Below, piece after piece: positions 34,166 through 47,500 of a stretch of 64,000 bases of DNA (its first letter is position 1; every line of letters begins with the position of its first letter). The translations under genes and the position numbers were made by a program. The stretch is taken from NCBI GenBank assembly GCA_950295325.1, contig OX485808.1, forward strand, positions 40,943,180 through 41,007,179, given 5' to 3'. Source of the stretch: Polytrichum commune. Taxonomy: Eukaryota; Streptophyta; Polytrichopsida; Polytrichales; Polytrichaceae. The notes below the pieces were generated by a model that searched no databases, had not been told where the DNA came from, and was given only the letters and a program-made list of their open reading frames with translations.

Positions 34166-34888
34166 TATGATAGAAATTGTCAAGAAATTGATAAATCTAA
34201 TGTAAACTTATCATTTTAAGAGTTCATAGAATAAAACTCTTCAAAAGTTACTAGCCATCATTTAGGAAACTATCATTGAATATTATATTGTAACAACCTC
34301 GAGCTCATGTATCTTTTGCACCTTTTATTCTACATGTCATGATAATTTTAGTCAATGATCTTTTCTTGACCCACACCATTTTCGAGTCATGGGTATCAAA
34401 TGTTCAAAACTAAGAATATGGAATCAATGTTGTTTACGGAACATGAGTTGCTATGGGTCGAAAATACAAGACCAAATATCATTATTTGAAATTATTTCAT
34501 TGTTTGTATTTAAAATATCAATTTATATTTTAGAATGAAAAGTTTGTCGGTTTATAAGGCAACTTAATTTATAATCAATACATAATAAACAAAATGGGCC
34601 ATTGTATCTTTTACCCACGCCAAATTAGCTTTCAATCCACAACAATAGATATGAACAAGTGTAGTACTAAGCTTAAAATGCACTTCAAGGCTCAAGGTAC
34701 TTCCACTACTAAGATTGTGGGGGCTTAGAACAAACTTCTCATTTGACAAGGCGGTCATTGCAAAATGACCCCATTTCCATGTGTCAAGTCCAGTCCATGA
34801 CAATTGTAGATTGGACCTAACACATATAAATGAAGTCATGTCGTGACTTGCAATGACCACTAGTGCCAAATTCGAGGACCCATTTTCT

Positions 34889-35361
34889 AGTGCACTTAAT
34901 ATTACAGTTAGTGTCATACAATAATTTATGTCATTATGAGAACATTTCTCATGATATGTCCTATAAACAAAGTTCACAAGATTGTCATCCCAACTTACTA
35001 TTAGTTCATCCACTTTTCATTTGGTATATTTTGCATCCTAACATCTTGTAACAAAATATTGCCATGGATGATTGAAATTCGGATGAAAAACCACTTAGCA
35101 AGTGACAATAATTGTAGCATTGTCAATCTATAGTATCCAATTTTCTTGTTACATGGAATGAAAAATATTGTTAGGTTTACATCTAGTGTAAGTGACACTA
35201 CATGGGAAATTTATAATTAGTATCAAGCAACACATAACATTATTCATATCCATAACAAAGGTCTATAGAACTGACAATATTCCATATAATATTTTCCACA
35301 TTCAAATTGAATGTGTTGACTAGAATTGGCGACACAAATTATAGTGTGTATTTTAGTGTAG
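34889..35361 (+). mobile_element. CTACACTAAATA-family MITE, long variant
   Basis: Left AGTGCACTTAATATTACAG and right TATTTTAGTGTAG ends are imperfect TIRs. The interior matches the 62.8-kb copy (GTCATCCCAACTTACT, GCATCCTAAC, ATTGCCATGGATGATTGAAA). It is about 100 bp longer than its relatives because of extra sequence near 35225-35320. Confidence 0.65.
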
Positions 35362-36889
35362 CGTTTTCGGGTTTATAACCGATTTGATTAAGTAACTTGT
35401 CCTCTCTTCCCGGGCATTCCAAAATTACTGAGTCAAGTGAACTATAATAATCTATGTTTTGCGACAAATGCTGATGGAAGCAACATTTGGGCATCATGTG
35501 GCATTTATAGTTAAATATAGTAGTAGCAATATAACTCTGGCCTACTAGAATTGACTGCGAATGTGCATACACTCTAAACTCCGTAATATCAACCTTCCTA
35601 ATGTCACGCTTTCCTTTATATCCCAAAACCCTCGGGAACGAATGTTCTAAGTTTAAATGTCACTCCTTTCTATCACATTTCCTTCCCATAGAGTCATGGG
35701 TTTTGACATTAAAATAAACCACCACAGAATTCAAACCATATGCTCTCACGCATCACATTGTCATCATTGTAATTTTTGTTATTATTACAATGTTGACTTT
35801 GTGTTATTCCATAATGTCACATGTTATATTTTTTTTAATCGCACATCCATGTTAACACTACAAAATTCTTTTATATCACGTGCACTTTGGTTGCCACGAG
35901 CATTATATTACAGAGTTTAGAGTGTACATTGTTGTTACCCATTTATAGCATGTGAAATGCTTGTGATATGATGTAAAATGACATTCCAAAATAAAGGAGC
36001 TCAATGAAATGGATCTGATTTTAAAGTCCAAGAAGTTAAAAGGCTTATATGATTATAAGTACGTCAAGATGGTGTTGAGGAGGCTAATTCCCTAGAGTAA
36101 TGGAGTGTAGTGGTCTCAATACTGTAAAGGCTAATATCAAATTGATGGTCTAATTAGAAGAAAGACTTGAGATTACCTAGTACTGCACTCTAAAAAAAAG
36201 GGAAGGAAACATATCTCTAAAAAGGTTGTAGAGGGGACACTCCAACACAAAGTGTGCTTCATTGTCAACTACATTATCATAGCATGAGTGGCCTTGATCT
36301 TTTTATTGGGTCCAGAGATTGGGAGAGTTGATATGATTTATATATACTTGTAGGGTCCTACTACTTTAGCTAATATGTTGTCATTTTTCTTAAGTTTGGA
36401 CACTTGTATTTGAATGACATATGGTCACAAGGATGTGGGATCACAACACTTAACGGGGTAGTAAGAATGTCCCCTCAACCCTTAATAAGGGATCAACTCA
36501 AAATGCAAATCACCCAGGTATACAATGTTTCTTTGCGTTTCCACCTTCTTTTAATAGGTGTCATCAAATTTTACCATTTTAACCAATCATGGATCTAAGA
36601 ACAAACACTTATGTAAGAAAGAAATTGGGTTAGTGCTCAACACAAATTACATAACCAATCTACGTGTTCAATAGTCAACATGAAAGAGGCTATGTGATGA
36701 TGCTATCCAAGATAATGAAAATGATCTCCACTTTAAAACCTTACAACATTTGACTTCGATTCCAGACCATAAGGCAACAATCTTCATTGTTTCAAAGTAC
36801 AAAGATATAAGCACACATGTTACAACACTTTGAGCACTTGATATGATCCTTAATCTTTCATTGTCCCTAAGGTGTTATAAGATCGCGAC
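35362..36889. other. Gene-free stretch with a MITE relic
   Basis: No ORF with a recognisable domain. At about 36395-36700 short AGGTATG-family words remain (TTGGACACTTGTATTTGAAT, GATCTAAGAACAAACACTTA, TCAATAGTCAACAT), broken by unrelated sequence. Confidence 0.45.
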
Positions 36890-39800
36890 ACACCACAATC
36901 CCAGGCGTCTCCATTATACACAAACCTTGCTCAAATCAAATCCCTTTTTATTATCATCATGCTAGTCACGATTAGCTCCTTTTGTTGGAGTACAAGAATG
37001 TTACTATACACTCACGTCCTACTTACACAAGTCTAGCTACAAGACACAACCCCCCAACAAATCCAAACCACCATGGCACATTGGAGCAAAGCCACCCAAA
37101 TCTACCCAACCCCAAGGTTGCCCACTATCTTTGCTCCCAACTTGCACAAACATCAACATGCACAGACATCAACACCAACTCAACCCCCATACACTAAGAG
37201 AGAGAAAATATTTAATGAGCCACGACCATGGCTCCAACTCGATCCTATGCACACTATCACCATCGTCAACGCCTCGGTTGGTGCCTCCCACCACAATTGC
37301 TCCACCATCACTAAGTATGCTCTAAACCCTTGCTCTTTCTCCACACCAAGCACACGGAGCCCACAAGGTTGCTCCTCCAATGGTCAATGTCCACATGCAC
37401 ATGGCATCAACCCCTACTTCACATAGCCTCACACCCTTCCCCCAAACCCCAACTACACCCCCACACCTTTCTTTACACCTACCTCAAACACTTTGCTCAC
37501 TCAACGCCAAGCACCACACCTCCCTGCGACTCCTTCATCAAACCTTCATTAGCTGGCCTCCACACCGAATTGCCCTCTACCCCAAACATGCGCCCCTACA
37601 CCCCATCCAATTGCAACCCTACCCAAACATGCACACCGGTCTAATCCACCTTGTATCACCAACACTTTATTTTAAAAATTTGTCCATGAATCCTATTCCT
37701 CACACCTCGAATCTCTCTCCTTCACCCATCATAGTTGGCATGCACACATCTCCAGCCATCATCACATTGATGAAGAACACCATAATCTCCACTCACCAAA
37801 AGCATGCACCCCTTACACACTAGCAACTGCTCCTTGCATTCTACACTCAACGTGCAAATTAATCCACCCTTGGTCTCACACAACCGCCATTAAAGCTCCA
37901 CTCTCCAACCCCAATCTCTCCCACTCCAACCCAAGGCCTCTAGATTGTAAGCACCCACTACCAATTACTACCCACATGAGTTTTCTCACCATCGTCTCAC
38001 AACCTCGACTAACATCTTGCCCTTGTTTTGTTTGCAACTCCTTTCATTGCAAGCTAGGTGCATTCCATCACAACACTCCAACCACATGGCCACCAAGCAT
38101 AGCAATAAGGTAAGCTCGCATGAAGAGGCAAACTCCACTTTTTGGGTTTCTTCTAGTGCCAACTGCAAGAAATCCTTCAAATCGACATTACACTAGAGTC
38201 GGTCCTTGCTACCAAGCCCTATACCATGGTTGACGCTCCTAGCTAGCCCCTACACCTGGAGCTTGCAAGTAGTGATGAGACCTAGAAGGCTCGACCATGC
38301 ACTTGGCGACTTGAAAACAATTGCTCTCCACAAAACAATCCAAAAGCTACTCCACACAATCTACGGCCATCCCACCCAACTTCATGACCGTTAATTCCAC
38401 TAACTTGGCGCATGCATGAGGGGCTTCCACGGCACAAACAAGTGTCAAGGGCCCTTACACCACATCTCTTGCAAGCTCTGCTCTCATAGTCATGCCTCAT
38501 CCTCTCCTCTTCATAATAGCCCTTTCACATGTTCATAATTATGCACCTAACGCCCAACCCTCATCAACGCAAATCACTCCCAAAGTACAAAAACCATAAC
38601 CACCCTCACCCTGCTAGAGGCATTGACATCTAAAATTCACTTCAAAACCCTATTATGGCATGGATCACTAAAGCCCAAGCGAAAGCCATGGCAAATGGAG
38701 ACCCCTTGATCAAGGAAACGCGAAGCATTGCAACCATGCTTCAACTGGGGAACACTCTATCGAAAACATAACTTATGCTCTCACGTGTGCTCTCATGTAA
38801 GCATTTTTCCCAAACGTTCCTCAAAAATTCTTTCCCTCCACATATTTAAACGGTGTGCTTGGCCAAACTCTCCACTTCAAATATATTCCATCACATCAAG
38901 CCACATATGTGATGGGGACTAGCCCACAAATTCAAAATCTTCATCCACTTTGAACATGGTTATCACCTTCATAAAGCAAAGGCAGTAGCTCTTCTCCAAG
39001 AACGGTTGGCCACCATGCATATCAACCTCAACAATGAAATAATTACCCCCATAAGCGTCATGGTACACCCCATGTACAAAAAGGTTGGGATGTGCAAAGT
39101 TTAGTTTTCAAAACCTGAAAACTGACGTTATTGCCTTGCTCAAAGATGATAGAGCTATTATTCATTTGCTAGATGGGGAGATGGTGCATGCCAGAGTGGA
39201 GTAAGGCCACAACCTTTTGGAAACCTTGGACAATCTCAAACTCCACATCAACATAGATCCACTCATTGGAATGTTAGTTGCATCTCTCATCATTGACGCC
39301 ACCACACAAATATACACGAAGAAAGGAGGCGGAGTACTACAAATTTGTGAAACCACACTCCAACACACGTTTTGCATTTGTCATGGTTGCATCCTTGGCA
39401 ATGATGGATCTCATTTTGCTCAAAGCGTACACCTCCATTGTACTCTTGCTCTATTTGAGCATTGATATAAAGTTTGTTATTTCTTCCATACTCATCTCTC
39501 CTCACCCAAACACATACTCTATGCTTACCTCCCAATACCATTGGAATACACATGAACCACACCCCACCCACATTGGAGTGTCACCCCATCATATATCTAA
39601 CAAACAATCGTGAATACCAACAAAAGAACCCAACACTTGCTATTGGCCCATGCAACATAAACATCAATACACCAATTTGTCCAAGCACGCCTGTGAGCCC
39701 AAAAGAGTGCCCACATGTGTTGTTAACCTTGGTAGTGAGTATTCTTGGGTTTCATGCCTAATTAAGCATTAAAAATAATCAAACAAAGAGTGAAGTGTGG
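36890..39800 (+). other. C-rich, G-poor stretch, probably retroelement interior
   Basis: The + strand is strikingly rich in C and A and poor in G for almost 3 kb, giving a strong strand asymmetry unlike the flanks. Long + strand ORFs here (up to 147 codons) are Pro/Thr/His-rich consequences of composition and overlap in several frames, so I do not call them genes. The block ends at a purine-rich tract (ATGGAAGGGG, 39907-39916) followed by a candidate LTR. A similar C-rich sequence resumes at about 40745-41345. Confidence 0.4.
38930..39300 (+). pseudogene. Decayed ORF, possibly retroelement-derived
   Basis: Read in shifting + frames this stretch gives continuous protein-like sequence: KAKAVALLQERL, then FQNLKTDVIALLKDDRAIIH, a stop at about 39200, then GHNLLETLDNLKLHINIDPL. 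It lies just inside the purine tract before the candidate LTR. I recognise no family; the residue balance looks more like true coding sequence than the surrounding C-rich ORFs. Confidence 0.35.
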
Positions 39801-39916
39801 AATTGGATTTCATGTTAGACTTTAGCCCAAGTTTAGTGCATTCAATGTGGTAAGCCTTTAGAATTAGTTAGAAGTTGATTGAATTTAAGTGGGTGGTATT
39901 TTAGTTATGGAAGGGG

Positions 39917-40740
39917 TGCCAGGGTTTTTGTGTTTGAATTAGGACTCCCTTATGTTAGTTGAAGGAGGGTAGGGGTTTAGTGGATAGGACTCGGACTCCC
40001 GAATCGAACCAGGGGATTGCGGCGCTCAAGAGAAGAGTTTTGAGGACAAGGAGGCGGTGGTGGCAGTCTCTTCCAAGCTCAGAGAGTTGTTGGTTTCAGC
40101 AGAGGCAAACTCTGAGGTGAGAAGAAACCTGGGATTCAAGCTCGAAGAGCTGCTAGTTTTGGCAGAGGCGAACTGTGGGGTGAGTTGGTTCAGGCTTCAG
40201 CTGCTGGTTCAAGCACCTAGCTGCAGGTTCAAACTTCAGCTGCTGGTTCAGGCTTCAACTCCGTGGCTGCATAAGCTAGGAAGCCATGGAGAGCGAGGGC
40301 AAGGAGTGTTGCGAGGACTGGAGCCGACCCGCACTGAGGCCTTGTTGACGGGCAGTGACGGGCGTGGCCCCGAGCCAAACAACGTGGATTTAAGGAAAGG
40401 CAGCCGAGACTGAAGTTTAGTTAGGGAGGGGGGCTGGTAGTATTAGGGATATATTATATTGTGGGATAGTCGATTAGGCCAAAGGCGGAGGGTTAGAGTT
40501 AGGAAATTACCATATTAGTGAATTAGGGGGCCTACCAAGTGCAATTTAGTGACATTAGGGAGGGAATTTTAGGTGTGGGTTGTGTGCGGGGTTGTGATAG
40601 AGTGTAGGAAGAGGGTAATAATAGAGAAGAGCGTATTTCAATGCTTGTACCCTTATCATGGAATAAATCGGTGTGCCAAAATTGATGTGGAGTGCGAAGG
40701 AGGTTAATGACGTTGGGGAAATGGAATTATGTAAGCAATG
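39917..40740 (+). mobile_element. Candidate LTR or element end
   Basis: After the purine-rich ATGGAAGGGG comes a G-rich block that breaks the C-rich flanks. It contains a TATA-like GGATATATTATATT (about 40447) and, 210 bp further, GGAATAAATC (about 40661), an order expected of U3-R in an LTR. A region of about 60 bp is duplicated inside it (GTTGTTGGTTTCAGCAGAGG / GCTGCTAGTTTTGGCAGAGG, 40087 and 40150), followed by several CTGCTGGTTCA words. No matching second LTR or primer-binding site was found. An alternative is the transcribed leader of an unknown gene (ORF 40057-40413). Confidence 0.35.
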
Positions 40741-42792
40741 GATGTGAGTCCCATGCCCCCACCCGGACTACGACGCATAAGGGTGGGTGGTTTGGCCTCA
40801 CAACGCCCCATACATCACCACATTTATGATCACAACCTATCATTCTTTCACCAAAATGCACATACACACCATCTTTCTCATCATATACTTTTTATCCTTT
40901 CCAATACTCCTTTTAATATTCTATACACACCCCAAACACTACCACGAAAGTATACCAAAAACACTCTACTAATATACCACCAATATGACATATTTACTCC
41001 TCACCTCTAGAGACATCCACCCTAACACCGGGCCTCCTCTAACGATTATGAAAAAGAATCTCAAACTCATATATGTGCCATCAAAATCAACACTTCATCA
41101 AAGGCACTACCAACCTCAAAGATAAATTCACACACCTAAATGAACTCTTCCAACCATACACCAATTCAACAACCCACCTTCTTCACTTGCGTAGACATTG
41201 TCAAGCATCACAAAACTACCCCCAATCACACCTTATATCCTCCCTTATCACAACTCTTAGCCCAACTCCCCACACATGCAACCATCTCTTCGACACTCAA
41301 ATAAACCCTAAATATGCCACGCTCCTACAATGAGTAGCCCAACAACCCCTCCCACACTACCCAACCAATCCTTATATAACCAAGGATATAGAAACACCAT
41401 TTGAGACTGAAATTCAATAAACTTCATGAATACTACCTAGGTAGATTTTATGGAAATTATTTTACTTTATTAAAATATCAAATTTGACCCCAAAAAAATG
41501 ATAATGTTACATTAGATATCAAATTTGACAATTTTTAGGGTTTAGAGAAAATTAAATTCAACAATCCTATGATATTTGGAAAAAATATTGATTTTCGAGT
41601 TTGTCAAAACTATTTATGGAAATGAATAAAATAAAATAATCATTAGATTCATAATTTCCTAGGTCGGAGGGTATGGTGATTTTGTTGGGAACACCATTCT
41701 CCATTTAGGATGTTGGATATGAGCTTAACATAGAACCATACTAAGTATGGTAAACCCAAATCTATTTTTCAAAACATAACCATGATGAAGTAAGCATGGA
41801 ACAATCTTTTCAGAAAAGACCTCCAACCGGTGCTAAGGGGTTTGGAGGAATGATACAGTGACAAGAATGTGGTCTTGAAAAGCATTGAAGGTTAACGCGT
41901 ATGACAAATATCCTAGTATTAATGACTAAAATAGGACGTTAATGCAACCGAGCCATGAATTTTTGACAATGTGTGATTTCCTACAGATGAATAACGAAGG
42001 TCAAGGTTTATTTATGGGGGTGGTCACATAGCCCCTTTCCACCACGCCGCTAGTGTTGAGTGTTGACTAATTTTTGTCGTCTCAACTCATGACTTGTGTT
42101 GGAGGAGCTTTTAGAATAGTTTCAATAGTTCTCATTTTGAAGTATGTACTTGCCCACTTTGGGACAGAAAATAGGCTTCGAAATTGGGTCACCAACGAGA
42201 TTGGAAGCTTCTAGGATATGTGGACCTTATGTGATGACGTCACTCCGCCTAATCGGACACCTATGTTGACGTGGTATGAACAAGGCTTTTAGTTATGGAT
42301 GCACACCGGGAAAAAGGACATTCATCATGATGAGGTTGGACTATGTGCTCTAACATCTATTAATCATTCTATGTTTAATAGTTAACGTGATTAGAGATGT
42401 CTAGACTTATGCAAACATTCAAAATGTTTAAAAGAATCTCCACTTTGGCATCTTTCAACTATTGCATATTCTCAACTTTGCAATTTGAAACATAAATGAC
42501 AATCTTTGCAGTTCATCATAATTGCTAACCGAAAACACACTTTTCGAGCTAATCTAACAACCACAACATGGATACATAAAGTACGTGGGTCTGATTCAGA
42601 TATTTTTCTTATTCAATTACCTACATTTGATTGGTGTGTGGTAAGGTGAGGATCAAAAAAACAATCACTATCAAGACACATGTTTAAAAGAGATTGGACT
42701 ACATTGTTTATAGTATTTAATATCACTTACTATTTGAAGTTACAGTGTGCTATATGTGTATCTTGTACCTCCTTCCCCCCCCCCCCAACACC
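40741..42792. other. Gene-free stretch
   Basis: C-rich to about 41345, then AT-rich. A relic of the AGGTATG-family MITE in reverse is seen at about 42245-42400 (TAATCGGACACCTATGTTGA, GAGGTTGGACTATGTGCTC). A second is at about 42605-42720 (TTGATTGGTGTGTGGTAAGG, ACACATGTTTAAAAGAGATT). Nothing else is identified. Confidence 0.45.
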
Positions 42793-42945
42793 TAAAAGAG
42801 CCAAGGCTAGTCACTGAGCCTCTTCGAGCTGGCCCCCCACCACCGTTATATCAAAAACATGATCCCCAAATAGATTGTGGTTTATTCATCTCAAGTGGTT
42901 TCCTCTAAGCAAATTCCAGGCCTCTAATGTTGATTTCAGGATCAC
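42793..42945 (+). repeat. Dispersed repeat, copy 2 of 2
   Basis: Diverged match to 2879-3030: AGCCAAGGCTAGTCACTGAG, TTCGAGCTGGCCCC, GATTGTGGTTTATTCATC and AAGTGGTTTCCTCTAAGC occur in the same order. A C homopolymer lies just upstream (42775-42786). Confidence 0.45.
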
Positions 42946-44397
42946 GTTTTCCCAAAGAAAGGAGAAGAAACACATGTGCTATAATAAAATTGCATGCATT
43001 TCCACCTCGGATAATAGTGGTAGGGCCAAGCTCAAAAAGGTGACCTAAAAGTGCCCAAATGTGATGGGGGGGCTTTCTTTTTCAAACAAATATGCATGCC
43101 ACGTCTACCACACGAGCCAGCAGCCTGGAGACTTGAATGCAAAAACCAAGTTGACTTTCGACATCCTAACAAAACCCAACCTCCAACTTCCTCATCACGT
43201 TCACATCAGCAACTGATCACATTCTTTGAAGTTTCAACCACTAAATTCTAAGCACAACAACCGTCGTAGTACCATGTTGCATTCTAATTTCGTACTCCTC
43301 AACCTACAAATTAACACCAGAAACCATCATCCTCATGATTGAGTTTTGGGTGATCGAACGACCGATCGATCGAGCGAGATCATCACTTGAAGCTGAAGAA
43401 GATCAGTGGCGTGACTGTGGATGTATAGAAGTTATACATTTGTAATTAAAGACATCATAGGTTGACTTCTCTTGAATATGGCTGGATGAATCTGATGATG
43501 TGCATGCAAGGAGGTATATTTAGCACCCAAGTTTATGGTGCGTCCTGCTCCTCCGGAATCCTGGCAGGTACAAAATTTGCTAGTGGGTGTTTTCCCATAC
43601 TTACTTTGGGTACTCAGTGCCGAGTCTGCGGCCCGATCAGCGTGTGGCAGGTAAATTGGGTCATAGATCTAAGTTAGGTAGTGTGTTGTTGAATGGAGGG
43701 CGAGATTCTAGCAATTATCGGAAACTTGGAGACAGACATTTGCACTCGGAGAGCGAGTGTTCTTCGGGAGGTGAAAAATGTAGTACCTGGAAGAAGTTGT
43801 GGTGTAGGAAACTTGTGTCGGGGTGTTACTATGTGGTGATGGAAGAAGGATTTGATGGTCTCCCGGCAACGTGGAGAAGAATTTGAAGCTTGACAAGGTT
43901 AGTGTAGGGTTGAGGTGTGTTGATGTGTAGTATAGGTGTTGTTGGAATCTGTTTGTGAGATGTCGGCAAGATCTGCTTCTTGTACGTATGTGTATGAACA
44001 AAGTTCTGAAACTGCCGGGGCGGGTGGTGATTTGATCTCTTGCTTGTAGGCCATGGTTGGTGTCCTTCTTCAATTTGTATGAGTGAGAGTCGGTGTTTTT
44101 TTTTTATCACCAGATTGGTTGCAAGGATCCGCTTTGGAAAGCGTTGATGAAACCCCTGACTTAGTGACTGATTGTTCCCTTACTTTCAGGGTGACCACAA
44201 TCAAGAGTCTCCGAATGACGTGATGGAAAAGGGATAGGTTGGCAAGGCAAAAAGAAGCATCACGACTTACTTAGCTGCTAAGAGTTTCACCATCACAATG
44301 ATCGTGTGTCGTCTCCACCAAAGTTATGACTGATGATGATTTTTAATTACCTCAGAATCTCGGACACAAACTTAAGACGATACTTGCAATATGGTCA
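42946..44397. other. Upstream region of the receptor kinase gene
   Basis: No supported gene. Moderate-length ORFs on both strands at 43587-44110 overlap each other and resemble nothing known. A GATCGATCGAGCGAG palindrome-rich word at about 43363-43378 recalls the GAGCGAGCGAGC word upstream of the plastid-protein gene (about 12207). A distal promoter of the kinase gene is expected here. Confidence 0.4.
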
Positions 44398-44475
44398 TGG
44401 AGGGGATGGTTTGAAGGGTTTGGGGGATTGAAGGGTTTGGAAGGATTGAAGGGGTAAGAGGGTTTGGTAGGGTTT
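44398..44475 (+). repeat. Purine-rich minisatellite upstream of the receptor kinase start
   Basis: Imperfect units of GATTGAAGGGTTTGG (about 15 bp), pure purine apart from T, end about 60 bp before the ATG at 44536. The tract probably lies in the 5' leader or core promoter. A regulatory role is possible but not shown. Confidence 0.55.
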
Positions 44476-44535
44476 GGTAGAGCGAAGAGCCTGATGAAGG
44501 GGTGGTAGGAGTAGAAGAGGAGCGGAGGAGGATCG

Positions 44536-47500
44536 ATGACTAAAGCAGGGAGAAATGTGTTCGATGCAAGATTTCATGGGGTGCCATGGGGGATGATGGT
44601 AGTGCTGATGTTATGGTTGGTGATGACTATGATGGTAGCATCGGCTGCCCAGGCGAATGATGCTAGTTACCAGGCAGATTCGTCATGGACGATTTCAGGC
44701 AGCGGTACTACCGCCAAATCATGCGAGGAACCGCCATATCCGTTTGGACTTCGAGGTGGAAATCGTGTTGTGCCAGAAACTGATTTCTCGCTCACCTGTT
44801 TCAATGGAACCTTCTACCTCCCGCTCAACAACAATTCCAACCTGCAGTACAAGGTTCTGCGCTTCACTGAAAATTCCATTGTCATCGACCCTCTCCAGGA
44901 GAATCCTTGCAATGACTTGAACCTCGAGAACTTTACCCTTACGGAGATGCCTAACTTCTGGGTGAGCCCGAAAAACGCTCTCCTGCTGTCGTGCTCGAAA
45001 AACTCTAGCAGTTGCAACAACAACAACAATAACAATTCTGAAATGAATTTCCCCCTTTCCTTCGCAACCGAGAGTATAGATGGGAGTAATTGCTCCAACG
45101 GCACGTGCCTCTACCGAACTTCAGGTCCCAATGATACGTCGATGTGGAAGAAGAACTCCTCCTGGCCAGAGGAGTCTGCAAGTATGGGACGACAGTTAGG
45201 GTGTAACGTCTCGAGATTCTCCAGCTGGGTGGTGGAGTCGCAGAACCAGACCAACTTTGAAGCTACCATGGGGTTGGAGCTCATGTGGTCGCTCCCTGGA
45301 GTGTGTGGGGACAGCGGTCAGAACAACTGTTCGCAAGATTCTTCCTGCAACAACACCAACATCAGCGACCCAATTGTTACCCGGGGGCACAATTGTTGGT
45401 GTCTTGATGGTTTTGTTGGCGATGGCTACCAGGGTGGATTAGGGTGCCATCCAGGTAAGAAAGATTATAACCACTTGTCCAACATTTACAACCTTCATGG
45501 ACTATGAAAATCATCATCGTGAGCTGGACGGATGTTAAGAAAAATGATGTACTCCGTGATGTGAACCTTTGAAAGGTTTAGGGCGCCGGTATTGCACCAA
45601 TATAATAGTACTCCGGAGCTCCACGTGTTGCTGAGGGATGGAAGGAATGGGATGATGAAGTGCTGTTTCCTCTCTACTACCATGAGGCAAATCTTTTCGC
45701 TGTCCACATCCTATTTCTCCCCTCAAGAAACTTGCTTGTTGAAATTCCAAGGTAGGTTACTAGAGTGGAGAACAATGATGATTGTGATTGCCATCACTTA
45801 AAAGAGAATTAATGCTAGGAAGACCACGAAGAATTGGTAGAAAAGTGTTGGAGGCAAATCTTTTCGCTGCCCCTCAAGAGACGTGCTTGTTGAGGTCTGA
45901 GGTTACTGGAGGGAGAGCTTCGATGATTGTCATTGCCATCAGAAAAATCTAAGAAATAACAATGCAAAAATGCTACGGAGACCACGAGGAAATGATTGAA
46001 ATATTGTGCTTAGTGCTCCAAAACTGGCGCCAAATATTGCACCGCACTTTAGTAGATCGGCGTATTCTTCTGCTCTCGCTTGCTCTGAGATTAGAATATG
46101 CGCATCTTTGAGTTTCTTCCGCTTGAATCATCTCTTTTCCTGTGCAAATCTGTTGTGCTGAATGTTGCCGAAGTCTGGAGTGTGATCGATGTAGCCATTC
46201 CTTATATGTGAGAAATGTTTATGGTTGTCAATGCCATGAATACTGAAGAGCTACCATTATGGACATGGTGGACACATAAAACGGAGTCGACACAGAAAAT
46301 TGTGTTGAATGACCCAACTGGTACCTCTGAAAAGAATTGATCATGTGGAAGAATCGGCCTGCCTCCGATGCACATAACTATTGCTAATTAGTAATCTCAT
46401 AATTATCTAATCTCTTAGTATGAGTTTTGTTATAATCTACACTGCAATGTGCATATGTTTGAAACTAGTGACCTTATTAACTCACCCTGTGTGTCGAGGA
46501 TGTGCTGTGCCTGTCGCGGCCGAACTCTTAAGAATTTTGTGCAGATTTCTCCTTTAAAATATTGAATAACCATCTGACGTTTGATTGCAATGCTTTCTAA
46601 TAGTGTATTGCAACGCCACACTGGTCGTGAATTGCAAGTGCACGACAACTTGGCAGAATGGAACCTGTGAGCCGAACCACAGGATTGGAGTGGGGTTTGT
46701 TATTGCTGGTAAGTACGCTACCTTACCTGAGTCAAATCTCTGTTTCCAAACTCTTACATCTCTCTGTCTTGCCGTTACAAATCCAGATTACAACAAAACC
46801 TCCATTGATGTGCACATGATGGAGGTTTTGCTATAATCTGTGATCATGTGCACATGATTATGTCCTCCGTTAACCATCCAATAACCAGCTGTCCTGTGTG
46901 CACTAACCATAACCCGCCATGTGCACATGATGTCCTTTGCAATTTCTGAGCAATTGGTAATTGTGTGGTTATGATTGCAGCCGGATTAGCAGCAGGGGGG
47001 GTAATAGCGGTGATAATGTGCACGTTTTTCGCATGCCTACATATCTATCGCACACACAATAAAGATCGAACTAGGCTCCGCGAGAAAAGAGAGCTCGCTC
47101 GCCTCTTCTCCTTAGGGAAAGGCACGACCACATTCTTCACATACAAGGAGCTTCAGAAAGCCACCAAAGGATTCTCAGCCGAAAGAAAGGTCGGTGGAGG
47201 CGCCTTCGGGACAGTCTACGCAGGCAAACTGCAAGACGGAACACTCATTGCAGTGAAATCAATCAACGCCTCCAACACGCAAGGAATGGAGCAAGTGGTG
47301 AACGAAGTAACACTCTTATCCTCAGTTAACCACACGAATTTAGTGCACCTCCTCGGTTGCTGCCTGGAAGCTAAAGATCCCTTGCTAGTCTACGAGTTCG
47401 TCGAAAACGGAACCCTATCTGAACATCTACAAGGCCTTCGAGGAGGGAGACTTGACTGGCCGCAACGGATTAAGATCGCAACAGAAACCGCAGGAGGCCT

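Noticed and set aside
37073-37823. Overlapping + strand ORFs of 104-147 codons
   Set aside because: They overlap in three frames and consist of Pro/Thr/His-rich sequence produced by the C-rich composition; no domain is visible.
43587-44110. ORFs on both strands upstream of the receptor kinase
   Set aside because: They overlap each other on opposite strands and have no recognisable motif or supporting splice context.
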